Source of the DNA: Phoronis ovalis
Taxonomy: Eukaryota; Phoronida; Phoronidae
Direction of reading: 5' to 3'
DNA length: 20,217 bases
NCBI GenBank assembly: GCA_028565635.1
Contig: JAOXYB010005679.1
Span: 1-20,217, forward strand
Each line of letters starts with the position of its first letter. Position 1 is the first letter of the stretch. The notes below the pieces were generated by a model, which was not told where the DNA came from, ran no database searches, and worked only from the letters and a program-made list of their open reading frames with translations. The position numbers and the translations under genes are program-made. Positions 1 to 12,900 of the stretch are shown in pieces.

Positions 1-899
1 TTTATTTCATGACCTTTGCATTTTAGGTTTTTGGTGTGTGAAACTGCACACCTTTTGCTTTTTGCATTTTAAAGATGAGATATTGTATGCTATTTTCTGT
101 AAAAAGTAGAGCCAAAATATACCTATTCAAAGGAATTCATGACTAGGCCTCAAAAATTATTACCAAAACCTACAAGGTGCCACAAAATATATCAACAATT
201 TTCAAAAAAGGTAACCTGAGCCAACTGCACATCCCTGTCAGCTTGGTATACTAAGAACCCCTGGAGCATCCTGACACTTCTGGTAAATGATGAGCTCATA
301 ATTGATTTTAAGTTGACCATAATTTTATTACCCTCATTGTAAAGATGTTGTTGACTAAGTATGCAATTCAAATTTAAGAAAGTTCTTAATATAAATTTTG
401 ATATATATATATTTTTTTTATATTACCAAATACACATACTTTTCTATATACCAGCAGCATTTTATGCCATCAGTTAACAACTTGGTGCTGTGCTATTAAT
501 TTTGTTTGTGGCTTATTTAATGTAGTTTAATGTAGCGCATTCCTACCAGCTGTAAAGTTCTGGCTGAAAAAACACCATTTTATAGTTGCAAGTAGTGTTT
601 ATGATATCTAGTAAATTTTTCCAGTTAAAGGTCAGGTGGTTTGCTTAATAACTCCCTCGATTTCATAATCAATTTGATTCCAGATTAAATTATTAAATTC
701 ATAAGATTTGTAAGTCGATCACTGAATGTGATTAAACTCAATATACAACTGTTTAAATGTTACTTATCAAGCAAATTTAGTGTACAATCCATGAAAGCCA
801 TGCTTGCATATTGCTACAAGTCAAAACTGAAAAGACAATCATTTGTTTTCCTGTATTGATCAGCTGTTATTTGTTATAACTCTCTTGGTTTTGTTTCAG
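1..899. other. Intron (partial) upstream of exon 1
   Basis: AT-rich non-coding sequence ending in the exon 1 acceptor. It holds a short (AT)n run at about 401-413 followed by a T run. No coding exon or recognisable repeat is seen. Confidence 0.7.
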
Positions 900-932
900 A
901 ATTATGATGAAATTGGAAAACCATGTCAAAAT
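900..932 (+). CDS. GLG1: GLG1 exon 1 of window: 33-base micro-exon
   Basis: The exon encodes 11 residues, NYDEIGKPCQN, in phase 0 at both ends. It follows a pyrimidine-rich acceptor (ttttgtttcag) and ends at a consensus donor (gtaagt). Joined to the next exon it gives PCQN-LLWQYKRNLT, which matches the vertebrate GLG1 segment where a cysteine precedes LLW.YK.NLT. That match is what makes such a short exon credible. The preceding exon lies left of the window. Confidence 0.85.
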
Positions 933-3900
933 GTAAGTTACTATGTTTAATTCACTGAATAGATGTAAATCATTCTCGAATTATTAATACTTTCTTATTC
1001 AAACATCATTAAATATTGTCTAATCAGTGAGATAGATCATAGTATAATGTGCCAATAGGCGGAAAACAATATAACTGTAATGTAAACTATAATGTATGAA
1101 TTACTGACCTGATTGTTTCGTGTTTTCGCAAACTTAGACATGACTTATCTTTTAAAAAATCAGTCACCCTAAACAAAATATCAGTCCCATAAATTAGTTT
1201 TGGGCAGTAATAAAATGAACTTCTCGAAAACGTGTGAAAAAAAATCTTGTCAGTAGTTGCATAAGTGGTCATTTACCAAATGCTAAGAATTAAATTATGA
1301 CCCAAGCATGAAGTACCTTCTCTTTTGGTGCCTTCTTACTTTCAATCATCTTTTCTCAGTATTGATATTGTATTTAGACACTATGAAGGAAATGATTTTA
1401 ATATAAAAATTTGAAAAAGTGATGTTTGGAAGACAAAAAGATATGGAATGAAACCTGTAGGTTGACGGTTGTGTTTCAACAATGCTCCACACTACAGGTA
1501 TTTTGAAAGAATTCTTCTGCAGACTTAATCCATCAGTTCGAAGGAAGGTCGATATACATATGTGCCACAGACAGGTTATTTACTGACCCCCATCACATGG
1601 GAAGAGCATAAATACTGGCCCTCTTGCGAGTTTTACAAGTTTTAGAAAATTAAATAGCTACAAACAGCTTACCCCTAGAATAAAAATCCCAACTGATTTT
1701 ATAAACCAAATTTTACAATTGCACAGAATTAAACGAGAACTGTACTAGACAGGTGAAGTCTGAATCAACAAAATTGTGATTCCCAGACATACACTCACAC
1801 TGTACACCTAGAGCTTTCTCCCGTGCCAAGTTAAGGTTCGGCAGCATAGGATTCACACTAAATAGAACATTGCGAACTGGTATAAAATAATATTGTGAAT
1901 CAGAGATTTGGAAGATTATTTGATAAGGCTGAAAACCCCCTATTATTTATAAATTTCGAATGGATGATGTAAAGGAGGATTCATAGAGGCAATAGGTAGG
2001 TGGAGTATAAGGCTACACAGGATTTCAAATGACCTTGAAAAGTGGGTGAAATCTTTGACATTTTTTGTTGTGCTTAACACTTTGTCACGCAACCATTGCT
2101 TCAGTTTTTATCTGATCAGTCAGAGTACAGGTTTGGTATAATTTTGAACTGGGTAACTTATAAGATGGCTGACTGGCAGCCTTGTTTGTTCTCAAGATGG
2201 TATGATGCAATAGCGGTATAGGGAAAGTACAGGTCAGGTACAATTTTGACCTGGATTACTTTCAATATGGCTCGCAGGCAGCCATTTGTGTCTTCCAGTG
2301 TATGTCACATTGCACCACATTCCAGAAAGACAAAGCGTTGCCTAAGTGATTTATAGGTGGCTTTGAGAAGGTCATAGGTGGGTGGAGTGGGCTAAGTAAC
2401 ATTTTAGAATGCCCTTGAAAGTGAATTAAATACCATTCCAAACTTTGACATTTTTCGTGCATAACACATTCTTTGTCTCGCAATAACTGCTTCAGTTTTA
2501 ATTCTGTAGCTTTATATTGTTTCAAGGTAAATATAGGTCAAAGTACAGGTCGGGTATTGACTCGGATCACTTTCAAGATGGGTAACTGATGGCCATGTTT
2601 ATTCTTCAGGTGGTAGGTTGAAATAACAGATTCAGTTTTAATCTGATCAACTTAATATTTGGTACAGGGCAAGTAAAGGTCGAAGTACAGGTCAGGTACA
2701 ATTTTGACATGAATTACATCCAAGATGGCTGACTGATGGCCATATTTGTGCTTGATATAGTACGTCTTGAAAACAGCTTTACTTTTTACCCCAGTAATGG
2801 TATAAAATCAGTCATCATTGTGGTTGTATATGTGATGAGATGGTTAATGTGTATGCTGTGAAGATCGAATTATCATGTTTACAATTGGCTAATTCTGAAA
2901 TAATCTTTATGGATATCCCTTATTATTAGCTAGATCACCACCATTGCTAATATTATTATAACTATGTGTGATGTAAGCTGTATTTCTGTGTTGTTGTTGT
3001 TATGTTTATTAAATTTTCATTGTTTTATAGTTGTTATGGCAATACAAGCGTAATCTGACATTGGACGATAGGTTTGAGTATGCAGCTTGGGAAGTTTGCA
3101 AAACAACTCTTGCAGAGGAACAGGTAGGCAAGTGTACTGAATAACAGGTTACACATTATTCAATTATATTGTGTATTGATGTATTAAATAATTATAGGCT
3201 ATTTGCATGCACTAATACAAAGTCCATCGGACCAAAACTCTGCATGTTTCATTCACAAAACATTGAATTGTGTGTTTTATTGGATCAATGACACTAGTGC
3301 TTCCTCCAAGTGCGTGAAATTAGTCTGTTTTAGAGCTCATGGTACTATCACCTCACATGATGTCAGGTAACACAAAAAGTACCAACTTTAAATTTATCTA
3401 TTCAGCTATGAATCACGCATGTTCAAATCACCTATCTGGTCACCTAGGCTGTTCATAACAGCTAAATAGATTTAAGGTTCGTGCATTTTTTGTGCTTCTT
3501 GACATAATTGCACCTTTTCATGGTATAAAATGCCATGTACAATCAGCTCTGACTTATTTATATTTGAAAGCAGTCTGTAATCAAGTGCATGAGATACAAA
3601 TAATAAACTAACAATTCCCACATGAATTGCAAAAATTGGGCAGTTGGTTTTAAAATTATAGGCAACAAAGGAGATAATAGGAAATCTCTCCATAATGCCT
3701 GTATCAAACAAACAAGGCCCTTCTTGGTGAAACCCACTGGTCCTTTTTCCTCATTATCACATGAATGTGGTGTTATCAACTAAATCACGAAATATAATGT
3801 ATGATGTGGCAACAATGGTATATTGACACAAACTGAATTATGGGACTCCTCAGACCTGTGTGATGTACTGAATGCACTTGTCTATAGTTACTGTAGGTTT

Positions 3901-6900
3901 CTGAGTTATGTTCTGGAGTGTTAATGTACTGAGTAATAGTTTGGATTTATATTACATCATCAACTTAGTTGGTCAGGAAATCACTGGGGTATCACAAAGT
4001 TAAGAAACTAAATCCCAGAGTAGAACATTCAGACAACAGGAAATATTACCAGTGTAGACAAAAATGTAGCATGTAGTGTACAACAGAAATTTTCAATGTT
4101 GCTATACCACATCACATAGCATTCTTTTGTATACGCACCAGCGCATACTTCGGAAACCTACGGTAAATCTGAAATGCCAGAAATGCTGTGCTTATATACA
4201 TATTCTTTTGCAGTTCAAACATTGTCAATCTAAAACCAAAGGTCGTACTGTCTCATGTCTCATTGAAAGTAAGATGAATGTAACAGATAGCAACTGCAAC
4301 CAGTTTTTGAAGAAGATGGCAGCTATAGTCTTTAGCGATTATCATTTTGTGTATGGTTTTCTTGATTCATGCGACTCCGACATTAACAAATTACAGTGTG
4401 GAAGGTTACACAAAGAAGGTGATGGGCATGTGAGTTAATCTTTTGTTTTTATCTTGTTATTGTACTTTTGTATGATTTAGATTCATGTTCATTGACTTGT
4501 GACATGCTTGGCGAGTCATGTTTAAAAAAAAAATTGTTTTCTCATTTTTATTGTCACGTCATAGAGGCACTGCCACTAACCAGCTATTCATAAAATTATT
4601 CAGGCAAACCTGTGAATGTGCAATAATCATAATACTATTGAGAGTAGACAGTAACAAGAAGTATGAATATAAGTATGTAACGTTCATGGAAAAATATGAT
4701 CACTCTATTATCTGTTGTTCGTTGGTGTAATCTTAAGTGTTATAAGATGATGTACAGCATTCAATGCAGACATTATGACAAATTTAAACCAGGGTTTGAA
4801 GTTGTAAAAGAATGCAAACATTTTTGTTTTTGAATTGTTTTACGGTTAAAACAAATATTGAACCAAATGAATTTGTTAAGCTAAAGGTAGTGTACTTAAT
4901 TCAAAACTTTTATGAAATACATGATTAAATCTTTTAATATTTGGTTTATTTTATGATTTTCATGATTGATATTTTTATCAAAAGAGATGTAAAATCTTTG
5001 CTTGCATGACCTAATTACAAAATTGTTTGCCATAAAATGTTTCTCAATTCTTTAGCCTCACAGCCAAGGACTTGTCATTGAATGCCTAGAAAAACATATA
5101 GAGAAGATAGATGAAAAATGTCAAAAACAGATCTTGCACATATCTGAGCTTCAAGCTGATGATTTTCATCAAGATCGTCCGTTATACTTTGCCTGCCTTG
5201 ATGATCGTGATAAATATTGTGAAAATGTTGTACCAGGACATGGAAAAGTTTTTAAATGTTTATACAAAAATAAATTTCATGTTAGTACAGAGGTAAGTTT
5301 ACATTGACAATGATTGTTGATTAGTACTGGTTATGTTGTTGTTATTCACTTATGCTGTTCATTATTAAAGTTTATACTATAAGTAGTCTAATGATATTTT
5401 TATTACATGTATCTGTGTAAACTGAGCCCTACAGTCAAATTCAGAACAACTCATCATGAAACTTGGCTATCAACAATTTTATTCAGAACTTTTTATTTTC
5501 AGCAGAAATATTCATTTGATCTACTATCAGTTCAGTGAAAAGTAGGTTAAATATAAATTAAGTCAATGTAACTGAATAATGCTTTTTAGCAATGATAGCT
5601 TTCGGTCTTCTATCAAGACCTTCACCTTGCCGCAGTTAGATGGACTGAAGTAAATTTTCAGTATAATTTGCTAGGCTAGTTTCATTATATAGATACATAC
5701 TCTAACATTTACAGTGCAACGAGAAATTGGTAGAACGACAAAGACTGATCCAAAAAGACTACAAAGTTAGCTACACGTTCATGGAAACCTGCCACAAAGA
5801 CATAAAAAAAGCAGGATGTCATAAACTGCCGTCACAGCCTGGGACAAAACAGGGCCGTATGTCTGCAACGCTACTATGTTTAGAAAATACACTTCGGAAT
5901 ACAAAGGGTAATGTTTTTGTTTCTATAGAATAATTAGATTATATAGCCAGCCCATGTTTACAAGACCTTGTGAAGCCTACTGTTTGTTTCTTTATGGATA
6001 AAGAACCAAATTTTTGCCATAAATTTAAAAAAGACAAAAAATCCTCCAAAACATATACATCAAAGTGAAAATTAAATAGACCTAACAGGGAAAGTCCATT
6101 TCAATTTTTTCCAGGACATTGCTTTTCCCAAAAAAATGTTCAAACTCCATTCAGCGAAACCAGTTTCCCAAACTTTGTAGTTTATGTCAAACTGCTTTCA
6201 CTTATGTGCATTCTTCTGACTCATTGATATTTTAAATTAACCGCATAAAAAGTAAAGTTGTGCCATAACCATTAATCACCTAAAAACTAGTCTGATGAAT
6301 CATTATCTTTTTGTGCCAGCAGCCATTTTTAGAATTAAACATTATTGCGCAAAAGCCTGTTTTCAAATTTGCACAGTTTGTCGACATAAAAATTTTCAAA
6401 TTGCTTCCATGCCTTTGCTGCCACACATATAAAATAAAACAAAAAAATAAGTACTAATGTTCTGAGAATCAAATAAACTCAGCAACCGAAAACTTATCTG
6501 ACAAATATCATGTTTTGCTGCATCAGCAGTGCTCGTGGATCGTGATTCGTCAGTTGCTATGTCATTCACTAAAAGACAGAAATATCCTGGAGGAATGTTA
6601 TTTTGGCCATTGGTCAGTGACTGTTAATGGCATAATTTTAGAATAACCTTGAAAGATGGATCAACTTAATATGATAATTTGAGGTTTCTCCACGGTTGTC
6701 CAACTGTTTCTGCCGAGATCCTGAAAACTCTGATACATAGAGAAATCACTTCAAACTTCAGGAAACTACTTCAACTGTGATTGACAAATGTCTGCAAAAG
6801 CAGACCTCTTGTTTAGCACCTTTCCAAAAATTATACTTTCATTAGTCTTACCTTTTCATTTAACTACCCAAAATTAAACTCAAATAAAAAGTGTGAATAA

Positions 6901-9900
6901 GTTGCCCCAAAACATATGTAGACATCTTGAGCATTGTTTATTTTGTAAAAGCTAATTTGTAATTAAAATTTTCTTGATATATAGTTTTGTCTGCTCTAAA
7001 ACTGTGAGAAATGTATTTTAGCGACACTTTGAAAGAGGCACGTTCTAGAAAATTTAAATTAGCAAGTTAGTAAAGGATGTAGAAATTGTATTTTCATTTA
7101 AGAGGTTGTATTATATTGTGTGACTAAGTTCACTATTAATTTTGTTTTATGCATGAATCTTTATTCAGCTCCAGAATATGTTCAAATATGTTACATATAG
7201 TATGCATAATTTAATCAGTGCTGGAACAAAATAACATAAGCTTAAAAAGAACCATCTTCACCAACACTGTTTGGAGAGCCTTGTCGTTATAACGTTAATA
7301 TGTTATTTTGTTCCATACTTAATTAGATTATGATGCATTTGAATTTCTGTATGTTGAACATCATCCTAGATTTTTTGACAATATTTATTTATCTATTGCA
7401 GGTGAACAAATAGTTTCACAGGAGTGCATGTCTGAGATGAAAGCATGGCGACAGAGTTTAATGAATGACTATCAAATTACTCCGGAAATTGTAGATGGGT
7501 GTGGTAAAGAAATACAGAAACATTGCAAAGGCTTAGGCCGCGAGGGAAAAACATTACATTGTCTGATGGATCTAGCTCGTCCCAGTCAACATAAGTTCAA
7601 AGAACAGGATGATGAAATTTCAGGAAATTGTCGTGGAGCAGTATGTACAATGTATTCTAATATAGTTTTACTTCACAGAACTCATATATTGAAATGAAAA
7701 GTAAATAAAATGAAAATAAATGAAAAGTAAATGAAAAATGAAAAGTATTGAATAAATGCAATCTGTTTGTCTTACAATGGAATTTAAGGATGCATTGGCC
7801 ATGTTTGCTACCATGCTGTGTGAGCTTAATTGTCTGTAATAATTCTGCTGGCTACAAAAGAGTTTGAACTGCATATAGCATTGTGACAGTGATGTTTCAG
7901 AGGATTTAAATAACTTTTATTACTACTTCTCAAGTCTCTTGTATGCCATACTTAATATGCAAAATAACACCTTTTTTCTGCATAACGCCATAAATTATTT
8001 CTTTGGATTTATAATCCTAGCCAGAAATTATGGTATTATAATGTTACAATCTTCTGTTGCAGTGTTATTGGTTGATTTGACAACCAACCAACCTAAGTTA
8101 CACTATTATACAAAGATTTGTAGCATATATTTATGGTACATTCATGACACATACTGAAAATTGTAAAAGATTCTGTTCAGATTTTTAGTATTTGCAGTGT
8201 TTTATATATTCATGGATTACCAAATGGAATTAATAATGTTGACTTTTTTCAGCTTGGGGAATTGATTGCTGAAGCAGATCCAGGAAGTGACTTCAGTATT
8301 GATCCTCTTATAGTCTCTCATTGCAAATCTTTTGTTGAAGTTAAATGCAAAGGTGTAAAATCTGGTACTGGAGAGTAAGTAAACGATATTAGTACTTAGT
8401 CAAGTGATATAGTTATTGTGTATTGCTTGAATATTTAGCATTTTCCGCCATATATTATTTACAAGTACACACACACATGACTTAATATAATTGATAATAT
8501 TTGTTACTTAATATTTAAATTTCCACCAGATTAATATGAAATGGTACTGGTTTGATTTCTTGTTTTTTTTACTGTTTCTTTCAGAGTGCTGGCCTGCTTG
8601 ATGGACCACATTGATGATAATGACATGGATGAAGACTGTGCAGAACGGTTGTTAGAACTTCAATATTTTCTAGCTAGGGATTACAGGTTTGTAAATTTGG
8701 ATGATTTCTTAATTGATAAATATGATCCTTTCAGGGGCTTCATTGTCTTTAATGGCCAAGGCTTTCTTTTGTTTTGTCTTAAATGCCAGTCTGGAAAAAA
8801 TAAAGATGGCAGTGATGAAAATTTTTTCTTTTCCTTGGCAGCAAAATATTTAACTTTGTCACTGATAACAGGGTGGATTAACAGCAACCACTTAAAACCA
8901 CCAGGTCACATCCCGACAAAGTTAATTATTACACTTTTAATGTGCTATGAATTAATGTTAAGAACTAACATTACAAGTAAATATATTAAAAAATGTTATT
9001 TGCACAGTCTTAAATTCCTTTTTTTAAAGTATTATTAAGTGGCGTATAGGTAGTGCAGAGGACGTTGATTGTACCTGCCAGTCAACCCCCCATTTTAACT
9101 AATAAAAATTCACGAAACTGGGCTTAGTATAAATTAAGGAGCTAATATAATTTGATTAAGGAAAATTAAATGTAGGTGCTAAACTAATTTGTATTTATTT
9201 TTTCAAAATTATATGTTATATTAGTTATTTGAAGCTTTATTTATGCAAAATTCTACCAAAATGACAACCTTTAGATGCGCATGTATGAAGTAACATCCCT
9301 TATTGGACTGGTTTTAAAAAGTGACAATTTAATTATCCCAATACCCATTGCCTATAGATTATGACATGCGGAATAATAGGACATGCTGAACTAAACATCC
9401 TCAGGCAACCATGACGTTAAACTTTTATTTATAAAAATTAGTCAAAAATGTGCATGGCTCATCACACTTTCAAGGCATTTTTTTTTAGCAGAAATTGCTA
9501 ATTTTATAAAAGTGACTACGTAATTCTTTAACTATTCGACATTATAACCATACCAAATAACACTGCATTACGGATGAATAATGCTTGAAACGATTGATAT
9601 TTTGGAGTTCGATGTATCTTTGGTGCTAACCATTTCTTACAACTACCTATACGACCCCTTAATCTATTCACTGACTATTATATTTCACCAGAGGGGCAGA
9701 CAATATAAAAATGGGTACTCATTTTGCGATGTCTTTTTCAAAAAACCTCTTATGGAATTATCCTTGAGTTCCAATATTACCCAATCACAGTGACCAGTTG
9801 AAATAATTAGCACCCTAAGGGAGTGAATATGGTTGGAAAAAACAGTTGTGGTCGCCTGTTTAATGGCGACCCTAACAATGTATAACGTAAAGATAACATA

Positions 9901-12900
9901 AACAAAGTGTCGTACCTTTAAAAAACCAAGTCTTTGGGCAAAAAACATACCGAAAGAGCATAACACGTGTTACACTTCAATGGCTAAAAAATATAACCTT
10001 CTGGAACAAGAGTACCAATTTATATATTGGGTGCCCTAACCCCTCCAGGATATTATGTGTATCATTAGTTGTATAGTTCATGTGTGTTGTCTGTGTAAAT
10101 TGTGAGTCGCATTTTTTGCATGCCTCTGCAGGTTGGACAGAAAGCTTTTCAAGGCTTGTCGTGCAGATGCCATAGAGGTAAACTGTATCACTGAGGCGGA
10201 GTTGTCATCTAAACAAGATATGGTAGAGCGAGGTCCACTTTTTTTGTCTTGTTTGCGCAATGCAATTAAACATCCGAAGGAGAAGGTATGTGACAACTGA
10301 GAGAAAGTTTTAGCAACAGACTGCACATTATTTCTGTTGGAGTTGTTTCTGATCATGAGAATTATTTTCATTTGAGAAATTATGTGCTTCAAAATTGGAT
10401 CTTTCTTTGACCAAAGACAGCTGAAGAACTTTCAACTGAACTTTCACTGTACCAGAAACTTGTTTCTGGTTAATGCTAGTTTAGTGTTAAGCATGTTCAT
10501 TAAGGGCATTCGATTAAATTTGTACCGCGATCACATGAGAACTTCTCCGGTTGACCAGAGTTTAAGTTCTTTGGTCAAGTGCAAGACTCACTTTTGGACT
10601 AAGCTTTCTTTTGGAATATTTCCTCACAGGATTTCTCTAAAGGGGTGATGCAAATAATGCTAATGACACAGCAAATTTAAAAACAGCAAGAGTTGCCCCA
10701 TGCATGTTTTGTTAGTGTTAAATTCTTATTGTGTTTCAGAGCCTAGATAGTGACACCTTTACCTACAGAACTGTCTTTTTGCATGGATTCTTTTTCAGAA
10801 TTTGCCAGATGTTGCACTGTTACATTATAATTGATGAAAAATAACTTAATTTCAACCTAGCTAATGAGTGCTGACATGTTTACTGCTTACTGCTTAGTTT
10901 TACGATGATTGTAATATAAGTGGTGTGCTTCCCTATTTTTGTTTTTTTTTGAAGCTAAACCAACTGCAGAAACCTTGCTTGCTTTCTTATAACAGGTTAA
11001 ATTCTCAGCTATACAGAAAATGTAGGCACATAGCTGAATCTGCTTGTAATATAGCACCTGAGGATAGACATGGAGGTTTTATCCTTTCTTGCATATATCG
11101 CTACTTAAGACACCTTCCTTCAAAGCAGCGTGATCATCCAGAAGTAAATGAATATTATTTAATATAAAAAGGAAGCTGGACTTCTGTGTTTGTCTTTGGC
11201 ATGCCTTTTCAAGCTTAAAATTATGTCAATTTGAACTGTTTGGTGTAATTTTAGTTGATTCTGTAATTGTTGTGAAATTACATGTTGCATGAAATCCACT
11301 ATCCTGACATGACTAACTGTAGACAAATAATTTATTTTGAAAAAAGATAAGGGCAATCTGAACCACTCAATTCTTGCGTAATATTTAGTGTTCACTGTCA
11401 TTTGACCAAATGGGAGCTAGTAATAGCAACCTGTCTTGACTGGGCAATACTTTTTGACACAATGGTATCACTTATATAGAGAAGACTCAACTTAAATGTG
11501 TTGCTCCATGAACGTATTTGATATGGTTAGTGAGGCGTATATGTATCATCAAATCAAAAAATCACGACATTTAAATACGACCGGGTGATATATTTATGGA
11601 AGCTAATAGCGTAGAGAAACCAACTCTGTAGAAACTTACCGTTGCACAACTTACATAAGAAGTTAAAACAATAAATAGAAAAAGTAGAAGTTGGAAAGGC
11701 AAAAGAATACTTTTCTGTTGTACAGAATTTGAAAATTACTTTATTTCTAAAATAGTATGCCTTAAAAATACAATACAAGACTCATTCTGGCCAAATAAAA
11801 TAATATATGTATTTGAATAATAACAAAGCAGTAATATATACTTTGATGCACCAAATCTAATTCATTCCAAGAAAAGTATATTTAACAAATGATTGTCGTG
11901 ACAAATTAGCGAAAAGGTATGCTTACTGATTACTGCATGCCTTGAATGGTATTTGTGTTGGATAAACATGTGCTAACATGGGGTTAAGAACTGCTGAACA
12001 GGTGTATATTCGATATAAAAGGCATCCCTTTGAAAGAACTGCAGATTTTAAAAAGTGACCCTGCATGGCAGTACTCACTGATCAAAAACAATACCCTTTC
12101 CCAGACCTGAACTAGGAAAGTGTGAAAAAATTTGCCCTTTTCAGACTAACTTGCATTCTAAAAACAATATCACAGAATCTATTTGCCAACATTTTGCTAA
12201 ATGTTCATGTAACCTACCCAGTTGACAATGTTCACCTTTTCACATGATTGTTTTCCATGCATGCTGAATAACTAACAAGTGAATTATGTTTTTAGTTACT
12301 ACTAGACTTAGAGAGAAACCACTGGTTGAATAATGTAAATGTCTCAGTCTTGTCAAATGTACTTGTAATTTGCATTTTGAAGGACTCAATTTTAAGTTTG
12401 CTGTGTTTTTTGTTTCAAAAAAATATTGCACTATTTAATAAATAAATGTAATATTTATTCATGTCCCAAAACGGATGTGATTTGGTATTTGGTTGAACAC
12501 ACAAGTTTGCATGCTTACATACTAGTCTGTTTCTCAATTTTTTTTACACTTAGCAGTTGATCTGAATCCAATTTAAATGTGCCAATCTAACTTTAGCCTT
12601 AATATTTAATATGTTCATGTCTGTTGTAGAATGATCAAGACATTATCAATGTTCATTGATTTCGATCTTATCTCGATTCAGTAAAAATGATATCAATGAC
12701 AAGGTTAAGTCCAAAACAGTTAGTAAGACTGATGTGACAAGACTGAAAGCTGTCATAGCTTAAAAATATGATTCAGTTTTGGACTTAAACTTGTTATTGA
12801 GATAAGAAATTGATTAAAATAACTAACAAAAGTAAATAAATAATTACACATTTGTTATCACTTTGAATCGTTTTGAAAAAAATAGTCAGTCCAATCATTA

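Noticed and set aside
7691-7748. CRISPR-like array or satellite
   Set aside because: The copies are short, imperfect and adjacent without unique spacers, in a eukaryotic intron. It is simple low-complexity sequence.
8734-8900. A third alternative exon starting after the acceptor gatcctttcag in intron 8
   Set aside because: It keeps the right frame, but the peptide lacks the L(D/N)xxL..C opening and C-x7-C pair, and no phase-0 donor was found.
9685-10392. Minus-strand open frames of 93 and 104 codons around exon 9a
   Set aside because: The second is antisense to exon 9a, and the first lies in intron with no recognisable domain. Both are expected by chance.
10382-10648. 88-codon plus-strand open frame between exons 9a and 9b as a missing GLG1 exon
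   Set aside because: It lacks the C-x7-C and 24-residue cysteine spacing. No donor in the right phase was convincing, and the mutually exclusive model leaves no gap to fill.
10740-10768. A 29-base exon after the acceptor tgtgtttcag, whose peptide would end in TYR like exon 8
   Set aside because: No GT donor follows (tacagaactg), and it carries no cysteine.
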